Origin: an uncultured Bacteroidales bacterium
GTDB taxonomy: Bacteria > Bacteroidota > Bacteroidia > Bacteroidales > UBA932
Assembly: GCA_946403855.1 (NCBI GenBank)
Contig: CAMJBH010000001.1
Location: 124,001 to 188,000, forward strand
Direction: 5' to 3'
DNA length: 64,000 nucleotides
The translations under genes were made by a program, and so were the position numbers. Shown here in pieces: positions 1 to 8,257 of the stretch. Every line of letters begins with the position of its first letter. Positions within the stretch are counted from its first letter, which is position 1. The notes beneath the pieces were generated by a model, which worked only from the letters and a program-made list of their open reading frames with translations, did not search any database and had not been told where the DNA came from.

Positions 1-684
1 AATGATGTCAGCAAGGCCTATGGAGACAAACTGCTGTTCGAACATCTCAGCTTCGAACTTCCGCCGGCAGGAATCGTGGGCGTCATAGGCCCCAACGGTG
101 CAGGCAAGACCACGCTGTTCCGACTCATCATGGGCATAGAGCAACCCGATTCCGGAACCATCGAGATCGGCGACACGGTCAAGCTCTCCTACGTTGACCA
201 GCAGCACAAGAGCATCAACCCGGACCTCACGGTTTACGAAACCATAGCTGGCGGCCTGGACTGGATACGCATGGGCGGACGCGACGTCAATGCACGCAGC
301 TGGGTGAGCAGGTTCAACTTCAGCGGAGCCGACCAGGAAAAGCTCTGCGGCGTGCTGTCCGGAGGCGAACGCAACCGCCTGCACCTTGCCCTGACCCTCA
401 AGGACGAAGGCAATGTGCTGCTGCTCGACGAGCCGACCAACGATGTGGATGTCAATACAATACGCGCATTGGAAGAAGGCCTTGACGGCTTCGCGGGATG
501 CGCTGTAGTGGTGAGTCACGACCGCTGGTTCCTGGACCGCATCGCCACCCACATCCTGGCCTTTGAAGGAGACTCTCAGGTCTATTTCTTCGAAGGCAGC
601 TACTCCGAATACGAGGAGAACAAAAAGAAGCGCCTGGGCTCCGAAGAACCCAAACGCTTCAAATATAAGAAGTTGATGGATTAG
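1..684 (+). CDS. ettA: Energy-dependent translational throttle EttA-type ABC-F ATPase, 3' part
   Basis: The reading frame is open from base 1, so the gene begins upstream of the window; only the second ATPase half is present. Visible motifs are Walker [10 protein letters not shown] (bases 88-114), the ABC signature LSGGERNR (about 355-378), Walker [10 protein letters not shown] and the switch His in VVVSHDRW. The tail ending [13 protein letters not shown] matches the EttA subgroup of ABC-F proteins, whose C-terminus reads EPKRxKYKK. ABC-F proteins of this type bind the ribosomal E site and couple translation to the ATP/ADP state; they have no membrane domain. The gene converges on infB with only five bases between the stop codons. 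The EttA subgroup call is firm; the missing half could only change the exact subfamily. Confidence 0.93.
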   Translation, partial: NDVSKAYGDKLLFEHLSFELPPAGIVGVIGPNGAGKTTLFRLIMGIEQPDSGTIEIGDTVKLSYVDQQHKSINPDLTVYETIAGGLDWIRMGGRDVNARSWVSRFNFSGADQEKLCGVLSGGERNRLHLALTLKDEGNVLLLDEPTNDVDVNTIRALEEGLDGFAGCAVVVSHDRWFLDRIATHILAFEGDSQVYFFEGSYSEYEENKKKRLGSEEPKRFKYKKLMD

Positions 685-689
685 CCAGC

Positions 690-3479
690 TTACAACGTAC
701 GCTTGATTTCCACGATCTGGAAGGCTTCGATCACGTCGCCTTCTTTGATATCGTTATAGCCGGCTATACTCATACCACATTCCTTGCCTGCAGGGACTTC
801 CTTGACTGAGTCTTTGCCGATCTGCAGAGAACCGAGTTCGCCGGTGTAGATGACGATACCGTCGCGGATCAGGCGCACCTTGGACTTCTGGACCATCTTT
901 CCGTCGCGCATGATGCAACCTGCTATGGTGCCCACTTTGCTGATACGGAAGATCTGCTTGACCTCGGCGGTGGCGATGACCTCCTCCTTCTTCTCGGGTT
1001 CGAGCATACCCTCTATACCGTCTTTGACCTCATTGATACAGTCGTAGATGACGGAGTAAAGACGTATTTCGATACCTTCGCGGTCGGCGCTCTTGCGGGC
1101 TTCGGGGGTAGGACGTACCTGGAAACCTACGATAACGGCATCGGACGCTTCGGCCAGCAAGACGTCAGATTCGGAAATGGCACCCACGGCCTTGTGGATT
1201 ACATTCACGCGAACCTCCTCGGTGCTGAGCTTGATGAGAGAATCGGACAGGGCCTCTACGGAACCGTCCACATCGCCCTTGACGATGATGTTGAGCTCCT
1301 TGAAGTTGCCGATCGCAATGCGGCGGCCGATTTCCTCGAGGGTCATGTGCTTCTGGGTCTTGATGCCCTGGATGCGGATGAGCTGTTCACGCTTGGCTGC
1401 AATGCTCTTGGCTTCCTTCTCGTCTGCCATGACATTGAACTTCTCGCCTGCTGCAGGAGCCCCATTCAAGCCAAGCACTGACACAGGTGTGGAAGGGCCG
1501 GCATCCTGCACCTTCTGTCCACGTTCATTGAACATGCTCCTGATGCGTCCGTAATAACTTCCGCAAAGCACCACGTCGCCCTGATGCAAGGTTCCGTCCT
1601 GAACCAGAACGGTGGCCAGGTAGCCACGCCCCTTGTCGAGCGAAGACTCGATGACGGCGCCGCTGGCAAGCTTGTTGGGATTGGCCTTGAGCTCGAGCAA
1701 GTCTGTCTCGAGAAGCACCTTCTCCAACAGTTTGTCCACATTGATTCCCTTCTTGGCGGAAATCTCCTGGCACTGGTACTTACCGCCCCAGTCTTCTACC
1801 AGAATATTCATCTCCGACAGCTGGCGGCGAATCTTATCAGGATCTGCGCCAGGCTTATCTATCTTATTGATAGCGAATACCATGGGCACGTTGGCCGCCT
1901 GGGCATGATTGATTGCCTCAACAGTCTGCGGCATCACTGCATCGTCTGCTGCGATGATGATAATTGCAAGGTCGGTCATCTGGGCACCACGGGCACGCAT
2001 GGCGGTAAACGCCTCGTGACCAGGGGTATCCAGGAATGTTATCTTGCGGCCGTCCTCCAGCTTCACGCTGTAAGCTCCGATGTGCTGGGTAATACCGCCG
2101 GCCTCGCCTGCAATCACATTGGTCTTGCGGATATAGTCGAGCAGCGAGGTCTTGCCATGGTCAACATGTCCCATGACTGTAATGATGGGCTCACGCGGCT
2201 TGAGATCTTCGGGACGGTCGGGCTGCTCATTGGAATTGATTTCATTGGTCAGTTCCGCAGTCACGAATTCAACTTTATAGCCGAACTCTTCTGCCACCAG
2301 GACAAGTGTCTCAGCATCGAGACGCTGGTTGATGGACACCATAAGGCCAAGGCTCATACATGCGCCGATAACCTTCACGACAGGTGTATTGTTCATGAGT
2401 GTGGCCAGGTCGTTGACAGTCACGAACTCGGTCACTTTCAGAACCTTCTTCTCGGCGTCCAGCTCCATCTGCTCCTCCTGGCTGCGCTGGGCAGCCGCTT
2501 CCCTCTTCTCTTTACGGTACTTCGCGCCGAAGTTGTTCTTCTTGCCCTCGTTCATGCGGGCGTAAGTCTCCTTGACCTGCTTCTGTATCTCCTTCTGCAT
2601 CTCTTCCTGCTGCGCCTCGGTCATGGCTGGCTTAAGACGGTCGCGGTCACGGTCGCGCTTACGCTTACCCTGTCCCGGAGCGGGCTGGGAAGGTGCATTC
2701 TTGGGCTTATCCTTTTTGCCTGCGTTTCGGTCGATATTGGCTCCGGCCTTGGCAACGTCCACCTTCTGCGCGCCCTTGCCGATGCGTTCACGCTTGGCAG
2801 GTTTGCGGTCGAACTGGCTGAGGTCCACCTTGCCGACAACCTTGAACGGAGAAGAGTTGTCCTGCTTGGGGGCGGGTTCGGCGACAGGAGCCGGGGCAGG
2901 CTCGGGTGCAGGCGCAGGTTCCGGTGCAGGTGCAGGTTCCGGCTGAGGCTCGGGCACGGGCTCCGGCTCAGGTGCTGGAGCGGGCTGGGGCTCAGGTACG
3001 GGTTCCGGCTCGGGTGCAGGAGCGGGCTGAGGCTCGGGCTCCGGTTCCGGGGCAGGCTCCGGCTGAGGTTCGGGCACGGGCTCCGGCTCAGGTGCCGGTT
3101 CCGGCTCGGGTGCAGGAGCGGGCTGAGGTTCGGGCTCCGGTTCCGGGGCAGGCTCCGGCTTGGGCGAAGGTTTAGCCTTGCGCTCGAAGGTCGTGGACTT
3201 GATGGTCAATTCCTGCTCCTCTTCCTCTTCATCTTGACGTGAAAGCTTGCGGTTGGTTTTCTCAAGTATCTCTTTCACCTTGATATCAACCTGCTGGGCC
3301 TGTTCCAGAGCCTCTTTGTCTTTTCCGAACTGCTTCTGCAGGTCGGGCAGACATTCATCTGAAACTTTGGCGTTCGGGTTCTCTTCGACCTCGAAGCCCT
3401 TTTTCTGCAAAAAGGCCACAAGGTCGCTGAGACCGATGTTGAATTGCTTTAGTAATTTATTTATTCTTATTTCTGCCAT
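690..3479 (-). CDS. infB: Translation initiation factor IF-2
   Basis: This is a 929-residue IF-2, the GTPase that places initiator tRNA on the 30S subunit and promotes 50S joining. An IF2_N helical segment opens the protein, followed by a long low-complexity stretch of Pro-Glu-Pro-Ala repeats (about residues 104-206) and a basic linker. The G domain follows with GHVDHGKT (about 436-443), DTPGHE (about 484) and NKID (about 538), then IF2 domains II, III and the fMet-tRNA-binding C-terminal domain. The start ATG overlaps the nusA stop by one base (TAATG), so translation is probably coupled. The Pro/Glu repeat is encoded by near-identical DNA repeats and could vary in length between strains. Family assignment is certain. 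Confidence 0.98.
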   Translation of the reverse strand: MAEIRINKLLKQFNIGLSDLVAFLQKKGFEVEENPNAKVSDECLPDLQKQFGKDKEALEQAQQVDIKVKEILEKTNRKLSRQDEEEEEQELTIKSTTFERKAKPSPKPEPAPEPEPEPQPAPAPEPEPAPEPEPVPEPQPEPAPEPEPEPQPAPAPEPEPVPEPQPAPAPEPEPVPEPQPEPAPAPEPAPAPEPAPAPVAEPAPKQDNSSPFKVVGKVDLSQFDRKPAKRERIGKGAQKVDVAKAGANIDRNAGKKDKPKNAPSQPAPGQGKRKRDRDRDRLKPAMTEAQQEEMQKEIQKQVKETYARMNEGKKNNFGAKYRKEKREAAAQRSQEEQMELDAEKKVLKVTEFVTVNDLATLMNNTPVVKVIGACMSLGLMVSINQRLDAETLVLVAEEFGYKVEFVTAELTNEINSNEQPDRPEDLKPREPIITVMGHVDHGKTSLLDYIRKTNVIAGEAGGITQHIGAYSVKLEDGRKITFLDTPGHEAFTAMRARGAQMTDLAIIIIAADDAVMPQTVEAINHAQAANVPMVFAINKIDKPGADPDKIRRQLSEMNILVEDWGGKYQCQEISAKKGINVDKLLEKVLLETDLLELKANPNKLASGAVIESSLDKGRGYLATVLVQDGTLHQGDVVLCGSYYGRIRSMFNERGQKVQDAGPSTPVSVLGLNGAPAAGEKFNVMADEKEAKSIAAKREQLIRIQGIKTQKHMTLEEIGRRIAIGNFKELNIIVKGDVDGSVEALSDSLIKLSTEEVRVNVIHKAVGAISESDVLLAEASDAVIVGFQVRPTPEARKSADREGIEIRLYSVIYDCINEVKDGIEGMLEPEKKEEVIATAEVKQIFRISKVGTIAGCIMRDGKMVQKSKVRLIRDGIVIYTGELGSLQIGKDSVKEVPAGKECGMSIAGYNDIKEGDVIEAFQIVEIKRTL

Positions 3480-4747
3480 TAGTCTTCAAATTCAGCTTTA
3501 AGTATCCGGAGTACATCTTCCACAGTCTCGTCGTCGAGGTCAGCGCGCTTTGCGATGTCCTCGGGATCGATAGCAAGTACGCTCTTGGCAGTGTCACATC
3601 CGATGCTCTTGAGCTTATCGATGACCCAGCCGTCGATTTCGTTGTCGAATTCGTCGAGAAGCACATCTTCTTCTCCGTCTTCGACCTCTGCCTTGGAAAG
3701 CTCCCTCCAGACCTCGATCTCGCGGCCTATGAGCTTACCGGCCAGCAGCACGTTCACACCGCCGCGGCCAATACCCTTCTTGACTTCGTCGGGCAGCATG
3801 TACACCTTGACCTTGTCTTCGGGGCTCTTGCCCATGTCGATGCTGGACACCATACCGGGAGAGAGGGCCCTCTGGATCATGAGCGAAGGATTTGCAGACC
3901 AGGGGATGACGTCGATGTTCTCGTTGCGGAGCTCGCGGACGATGCCCAGTATCCTGCTTCCCTTCACACCGATGCAGGCGCCGATAGGATCCACACGGTC
4001 GTCGTATGACTCTACAGCCACCTTGGCGCGGTCGCCTGGCACGCGGACCACCTTCTTGACGGTGATAAGACCGTCGGCGATTTCGGGCACTTCCTGCTCG
4101 AAAAGGCGCTCCAGGAACTCGTCGCTTGTACGGCTCAGGGTAATGTAAGGAGTGGTGTTGTTGCGCATCTCGACGCTCTTGATGATGGCGCGCACGGATT
4201 CGCTCTTCTTGAAGTGCTCACCGGGAATCTGCTCGGACTTGGGGATGTGGAGCTCGTTGCCGTCCTCGTCGAGAATCAGGACTTCCTTGCTCCATGTCTG
4301 ATACACTTCGCCGACGAAAATCTCACCCACCTTCTCGGAGTACTTCTTGTACACATTGGCCTTTTCGATGTCCATAATGCGTCCCTGAAGGTTCTGGCGG
4401 ATGTTCAGGATGCCGCGGCGGCCGAATGACGACAGGGGGAAGAGCTTGGCGTAGGAGTCGCCCACCTCGTAGTCGTCGTCGCCACTATCCTCGCGCACCT
4501 GCTCAAGGGTCATCTCGGCGTTGGGATTCTCGACTTCTTCTACGATTTCGAAGTTCTGATAAATCTCGCACGTACCCTTGTCAACGTTCACAATCACGTC
4601 AAAGTTGTCGGAACTGCCGAAGGTCTTGGCAATCTGTGTAAGGAATACATCCTTCAGAACGCCCATCATGACTGAGCGGTCGATGTTCTTTTCCTCCTTG
4701 AAGTCCTTGAAGGCATCAATGAGGGTGATAACTTTCTCTTTTTCCAT
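3479..4747 (-). CDS. nusA: Transcription termination/antitermination factor NusA
   Basis: The 422-residue protein has the NusA order: N-terminal RNA polymerase-binding domain, an S1 domain (roughly residues 130-200), two KH domains, and a C-terminal helix-hairpin-helix region near residues 370-420. NusA binds RNA polymerase and modulates pausing, termination and rRNA antitermination. The start codon overlaps the rimP stop codon by one base, and its own stop overlaps the infB start in the same TAATG manner, giving a coupled rimP-nusA-infB unit. This gene order is common in bacteria. Length is normal for Bacteroidota NusA, which lacks the two acidic repeats of the E. coli protein. Confidence 0.97.
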   Translation of the reverse strand: MEKEKVITLIDAFKDFKEEKNIDRSVMMGVLKDVFLTQIAKTFGSSDNFDVIVNVDKGTCEIYQNFEIVEEVENPNAEMTLEQVREDSGDDDYEVGDSYAKLFPLSSFGRRGILNIRQNLQGRIMDIEKANVYKKYSEKVGEIFVGEVYQTWSKEVLILDEDGNELHIPKSEQIPGEHFKKSESVRAIIKSVEMRNNTTPYITLSRTSDEFLERLFEQEVPEIADGLITVKKVVRVPGDRAKVAVESYDDRVDPIGACIGVKGSRILGIVRELRNENIDVIPWSANPSLMIQRALSPGMVSSIDMGKSPEDKVKVYMLPDEVKKGIGRGGVNVLLAGKLIGREIEVWRELSKAEVEDGEEDVLLDEFDNEIDGWVIDKLKSIGCDTAKSVLAIDPEDIAKRADLDDETVEDVLRILKAEFED

Positions 4748-5019
4748 TATTCTTGTATAGTTTTCAATATTTCATCTGCTTCTTCGGCTCCTATGCCAAG
4801 AGAGCCCACTGTGAGGGCGTAGTCCTCGATGTTGCGGTCGAATGCAGCAAGGACCGCCCTGTGCACGTATTCGCAGTCTTCGAGATCCACCGGTGCGGAG
4901 TCCTTGTCGAGGGTAACTTCAAACACATTGTCATCGTCGTTAAAATCAACGGCGACCACGGTGCAGCCCCGCTCCTGCGCAGCCTTCAGCACCACTTTGT
5001 CAAATTCTTCTCTTTGCAT
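4747..5019 (-). CDS. rimP: RimP-like ribosome maturation factor, N-terminal domain only
   Basis: Position directly before nusA and the sequence pattern (VDLEDCEYVHRAVLAAFD, then YALTVGSLGIG) identify the RimP N-terminal alpha/beta domain. RimP assists 30S subunit maturation. Family members are usually about 150 residues and carry a second, SH3-like domain after the SxGI(G/D) turn; here the protein is 90 residues and ends about 17 residues past that turn. The stop codon overlaps the nusA ATG, so the missing domain is not hidden in a neighbouring frame. This is either a natural single-domain RimP or a truncation. Initiation at the ATG fits a promoter whose start point would lie about 45-50 bases upstream. 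Confidence 0.82.
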   Translation of the reverse strand: MQREEFDKVVLKAAQERGCTVVAVDFNDDDNVFEVTLDKDSAPVDLEDCEYVHRAVLAAFDRNIEDYALTVGSLGIGAEEADEILKTIQE

Positions 5020-5073
5020 ACTGTCCGGATAACAAAAATAGAAGCCCTTCGGCCTCTATCTTCAACACATCCG

Positions 5074-5105
5074 CAAATATAGTAATTTTGGGGCAAACAA
5101 CCAAA
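5074..5105 (-). promoter_or_regulatory. Promoter of the rimP-nusA-infB operon
   Basis: On the minus strand TTTG (5105-5102) is followed after exactly 20 bases by TATATTTG (5081-5074). This fits the Bacteroidota sigma-ABfr pattern TTTG-N19-21-TAnnTTTG. Transcription would begin near 5067, giving a leader of about 48 bases before rimP. The -33 element touches the outer edge of the large palindrome at 5105-5184. Confidence 0.7.
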
Positions 5106-5184
5106 TTTTTCAGAGGGCCCATTGCCTCCGGTGCCCTTTTCCCATGTTTTATGGGCACCGGAGGCAATGGGCCCTCTGAAAAAT
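5105..5184. repeat. Large palindrome with conserved loop (copy 1)
   Basis: Two 32-base arms (5105-5136 and 5153-5184) are perfectly complementary. They enclose the 16-base loop TTTTCCCATGTTTTAT (5137-5152, plus strand). The loop closely matches those at 11895-11963, 51289-51355 and 53825-53901, while the arms do not. It lies between divergent rimP and pnuC, and neither arm is followed by a U-tract on either strand, so it is not a standard terminator. A TAnnTTTG-like box just to its right (5189-5196) could drive pnuC. Confidence 0.9.
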
Positions 5185-5199
5185 GATTATATTTGCAAG

Positions 5200-5985
5200 G
5201 TGGACAACAAGACATTCAACAAGTACTTTTCTGCGTTCATCCTGATAGGGATGACTGTCGTAACCATTCTCGCAACCGCCCTCAAATTCGGCCCCGCCGA
5301 CACCCATGCCCGCTGGCTCCTGGTATTTGCGGCCTTCGGATCGCTCATGGGAGTGGCCGCCACCGTGGCTTCGGCAAGCGGCAAGATAATCACCTTCCTG
5401 TTCGGACTGCTGGACGTAAGCATCTACGGAGCCATGTGCCTGATTAATTGGAAAAACGGCAGTTCCGGGCTTGGCAACGCAGTGCTACATTTCATCTACT
5501 TCGTGCCCATGCAGTTCGTGGGTTTCTTCCAGTGGAAGCGGAGGGGCAACACCTCGGAGGGCAGCGTCAAGGCCCGAAGGCTGACGCCGAAGCAGCGATG
5601 GCTTGCATGCCTGGTGTTCCTCGCAGGGTCGGTGGTCACATACTTCATCATAGCCCACTTCGACAAATCCGCCGCCGACGCATTCATAAAAACGGCGGTA
5701 GTGCTCGACGTCCTGCCGCTGATGTGCAACATTATAGGCCAGGCACTGATGAGCACTGCCTACATGGAGCAATGGATTTTCTGGATAGGAGTCAATATTT
5801 TCTCGATAACCATGTGGGCGGTCACCCTGCACGGAGCGCCGGATTCCTCGTATGCCCTGATTTACATCATCAAGTACTCTTTCTACCTGCTCAACTCCGT
5901 CAACGGCCTCCGCAACTGGCTGAGGCTCTCGGGACCCTCGTTGAACAGCAGGTCCATCACCGACAGTCCGCCCACGAAGCCGTAG
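5200..5985 (+). CDS. pnuC: PnuC-family nicotinamide riboside (or related vitamin) transporter
   Basis: The protein has about seven hydrophobic membrane segments and the PnuC core, including the conserved WxxWxxxN-type segment around FWIGVNIFSITMW. PnuC proteins are facilitated-diffusion carriers for nicotinamide riboside; close relatives carry riboflavin or thiamine, so the substrate is uncertain. The open frame extends upstream through the palindrome to 5122, but I prefer the GTG at 5200 because membrane segment 1 starts soon after it and upstream residues are palindrome-encoded. A TATATTTG box at 5189-5196 would then give an almost leaderless mRNA; the ATG at 5167 inside the palindrome is the alternative. 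The last 34 codons overlap the convergent wbqC gene on the other strand. Confidence 0.85.
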   Translation: MDNKTFNKYFSAFILIGMTVVTILATALKFGPADTHARWLLVFAAFGSLMGVAATVASASGKIITFLFGLLDVSIYGAMCLINWKNGSSGLGNAVLHFIYFVPMQFVGFFQWKRRGNTSEGSVKARRLTPKQRWLACLVFLAGSVVTYFIIAHFDKSAADAFIKTAVVLDVLPLMCNIIGQALMSTAYMEQWIFWIGVNIFSITMWAVTLHGAPDSSYALIYIIKYSFYLLNSVNGLRNWLRLSGPSLNSRSITDSPPTKP

Positions 5986-6491
5986 CGTTCCCGAAAAACC
6001 TGCCAATAGGGGCGCACCTTAATCGGGCTCGGGCGCTTGGGGCTGAGGACGTCGCGCCAATCGTCCTGAACATCAGCGACATAGTCCACCGTAGGAAGTA
6101 TCTGCGGAGCGATGCCTATCTTGCGGCAGAAGAACTCGATAAGGTCCATATTCATGTCCCACAGGAACTCCCGCCTGCGCTCGAGGACAGCGAACAGCTC
6201 GTCCCTGTAGTATTCGAAAAAAGGTGAGCTATAGTAGGCACTGTCAATAGCATAGCAGTTCTGCCGCAGCCATGGGGTGCTCCAGTCAACACGGATTCGC
6301 GTAATGAGCCGCTCCCCGTCATGCGCCACCGGCACCCGCAGGTCCATGGGGCCGTTGGCTGTCAGGATTCTGCACCGGTTACGCCAGGTCTGCTTGCGGT
6401 AGCTCTCGCAAGCCTCGATATACACAATCGGATTCTCCGCCAGCAAGACAAAGAATCCGACAGGAGGAAACCAGGCTGTAGATAAGGTCAC
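5883..6491 (-). CDS. WbqC-like family protein
   Basis: The 202-residue protein has WbqC family hallmarks: an N-terminal LSTAWFPPVGFF, the segment YIEACESYRKQTWRNRC, and near the end LSVMDLLFNEGPESL. WbqC-like proteins are found in O-antigen clusters and, in Bacteroidota, commonly beside lpxA; the biochemical role is not settled. The start is GTG at 6491, overlapping the lpxA TAG by one base, which makes it the last gene of the lipid A operon. It contains no signal peptide and should be cytoplasmic. The 3' end overlaps pnuC antisense by 103 bases; the conserved LLFNEGPE motif lies within this overlap, so the overlap is real on the wbqC side. Confidence 0.87.
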   Translation of the reverse strand: MTLSTAWFPPVGFFVLLAENPIVYIEACESYRKQTWRNRCRILTANGPMDLRVPVAHDGERLITRIRVDWSTPWLRQNCYAIDSAYYSSPFFEYYRDELFAVLERRREFLWDMNMDLIEFFCRKIGIAPQILPTVDYVADVQDDWRDVLSPKRPSPIKVRPYWQVFRERYGFVGGLSVMDLLFNEGPESLSQLRRPLTELSR

Positions 6492-7303
6492 TACTCTACT
6501 CCGCCCTTGTCGTGAGAATCACCGGCGCGCACTATGCCGCGTTTGGAATTCTCAATAAAATTCAAGATTGTATCGCGCTCCAGCGATGCCGGGAAGCCTT
6601 CGCGCACGCGGGCCAGGGCATCTGAAAAATTGTAGCCCTGATAGTAAAGGACATCGTAGATATCCTTGATGGTGCGGATAGTATCCGAATCGAATCCCCT
6701 GCGACGCAGGCCGACCAGGTTGACTCCGGCATAGCAGATGGGAACGCGCCCGCAGATGGAATAAGGAGGAATATCCTTATTGACCGCAGTGCCGCCGCCG
6801 ACCATGGCGTGAGTGCCTATCTTGGAGAACTGATGCACTTTCGTACCGCCTCCGATAATGGCCCAGTCGTCCACGTCGGTCTCTCCGGCTATACCCACGT
6901 AACTCACCAGGATGCAGTGATTTCCGACCTTACAGTCATGTGCCACATGGACATAAGACATAATGAGGGTGTCACTTCCTATACGAGTCACGCCTTTTCC
7001 GCTGGCCTTGGTGCCACGGTTGATGGTAGCGCATTCGCGAATGTTGACCCTGTCGCCAATTTCGACCCACGTCACTTCGCCATCGAATTTAAGGTCCTGA
7101 GGGATGGCACCCACAACGGCTCCGGGGAACACATTGCAGTCACGGCCCATCTTGACGTACGAGAAGATGGTAGCATGAGGGAGTATCTTGGTGCCTTCGC
7201 CTATTTCTACATTATCGTCTATAAAAGCATAAGGCCCCACCTCGACATTTTCTGCCAGACGGGCGCCGGGATGTACTGTGGCTAAAGGATGAATGATTGC
7301 CAT
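6491..7303 (-). CDS. lpxA: UDP-N-acetylglucosamine acyltransferase LpxA
   Basis: LpxA transfers an R-3-hydroxyacyl chain to the 3-OH of UDP-GlcNAc, the first step of lipid A synthesis. The 270-residue sequence is a left-handed beta-helix with hexapeptide repeats (IGEGTKI, VEIGDRV), the LpxA segment IRECATINRGT, and the catalytic His in SYVHVAHDCKVG near residue 120. The C-terminal helical part (GLRRRGFDSDTIRTIKDIY) is also typical. It begins four bases after the lpxC stop codon and ends overlapping wbqC, so the genes are co-transcribed. Confidence 0.97.
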   Translation of the reverse strand: MAIIHPLATVHPGARLAENVEVGPYAFIDDNVEIGEGTKILPHATIFSYVKMGRDCNVFPGAVVGAIPQDLKFDGEVTWVEIGDRVNIRECATINRGTKASGKGVTRIGSDTLIMSYVHVAHDCKVGNHCILVSYVGIAGETDVDDWAIIGGGTKVHQFSKIGTHAMVGGGTAVNKDIPPYSICGRVPICYAGVNLVGLRRRGFDSDTIRTIKDIYDVLYYQGYNFSDALARVREGFPASLERDTILNFIENSKRGIVRAGDSHDKGGVE

Positions 7304-7307
7304 ATCG

Positions 7308-8207
7308 TTAAATATTACTTAAAACTTGTTTTGCGGCAAGCGTATTGAGGGCATGCCCGGGCTTGAAGGCCTCGATCCGGGCCTTCAGAAAGCCTCCGCA
7401 CAGACGCAGGTCTCCAAGTATGTCCAGAAGCTTGTGCCGAGCGCATTCGTCGGGGAAACGGAGCGCCGGGTCACATACATAGCCGTGATCGGGTAAATCA
7501 ACGGCCTTCTTGCCAAGTACGCGGGCCATCAGACGCGCCTGCCAGCGCCGGACGGGTTTTTCCACAACCACTATTGCATTGCCCACCTCTCCGCCACGGG
7601 CGAGACCGAGGCAAAGCAAAGGCAAAACTTCATGGAAAAAGCAGAAAGTGCGGCACGGAGCGATGTCGGCACGGTAATCGGACTCAGAGTCATAACGGAC
7701 TGTCTGAACGCCAATTACTTTGGAATTAAAATCTATCGTAACCTCAACGGAAGGATTCTCGGAAGGGACGATTTTAATCCAGGCCCCGCTCTTCTCGTTC
7801 CGCACTATGATTTCGTGGTCTATCTCTATCCACTGCCTGGGGGCATCCTGTTCCTGCAAGCCGTCCGGGGCAATGGCCTCCATGTAAGGAGCGGCACTGC
7901 CGTCGAGGATGGGCATTTCGCACGTATCGATATCTATGAAGGCATTATCGACGCCCAGACCGGTGAGGGCCGAAAGCAAATGCTCCACTGTGCCCACCTT
8001 GGCACAACCATTTACGAGAATGGTGCTTCGGCGAGTCCTGCCCACATTGGAAGCCACGGCAGGAATCTGCACGCCACCTTTGTCGGTGCGTACAAAAACG
8101 ATTCCTGTTCCAGCCGGAGCCGGGCGTAAAACGGCCCGTGAATACTTACCGGTGTGCAGCCCCTTGCCCTCGAATATATATTCTTTTTTAAGAGTTCGCT
8201 GATTCAT
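7308..8207 (-). CDS. lpxC: UDP-3-O-acyl-N-acetylglucosamine deacetylase LpxC, without FabZ
   Basis: LpxC removes the acetyl group in the committed step of lipid A synthesis. Zinc ligands and catalytic residues are visible: TVEHLLSAL (His near 75), HKLLDILGDL (His near 258, Asp near 262) and GHALNTLAAK (His near 285). In most Bacteroidota this protein is fused to a C-terminal FabZ dehydratase domain, for a total near 460 residues. Here the protein ends at 299 residues, four bases before lpxA, so the FabZ domain is absent and no remnant fits in the gap. A separate fabZ elsewhere would be needed. Confidence 0.96.
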   Translation of the reverse strand: MNQRTLKKEYIFEGKGLHTGKYSRAVLRPAPAGTGIVFVRTDKGGVQIPAVASNVGRTRRSTILVNGCAKVGTVEHLLSALTGLGVDNAFIDIDTCEMPILDGSAAPYMEAIAPDGLQEQDAPRQWIEIDHEIIVRNEKSGAWIKIVPSENPSVEVTIDFNSKVIGVQTVRYDSESDYRADIAPCRTFCFFHEVLPLLCLGLARGGEVGNAIVVVEKPVRRWQARLMARVLGKKAVDLPDHGYVCDPALRFPDECARHKLLDILGDLRLCGGFLKARIEAFKPGHALNTLAAKQVLSNI

Positions 8208-8257
8208 TATCGCGGCAAAGATAGGGATTATTTCCCGATTTGCCTAATCCTATGTAC

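Noticed and set aside
1584..3242. A 552-codon open frame on the plus strand within infB
   Set aside because: It is a codon-bias shadow of the GC-rich infB repeat; the translation is low-complexity Leu/Arg/Gly and infB on the other strand is certain.
5122..5199. Upstream start of pnuC inside the palindrome
   Set aside because: The extra residues are encoded by palindrome sequence and resemble those before miaB (51276-51344) because both read the same loop; they are not conserved protein.
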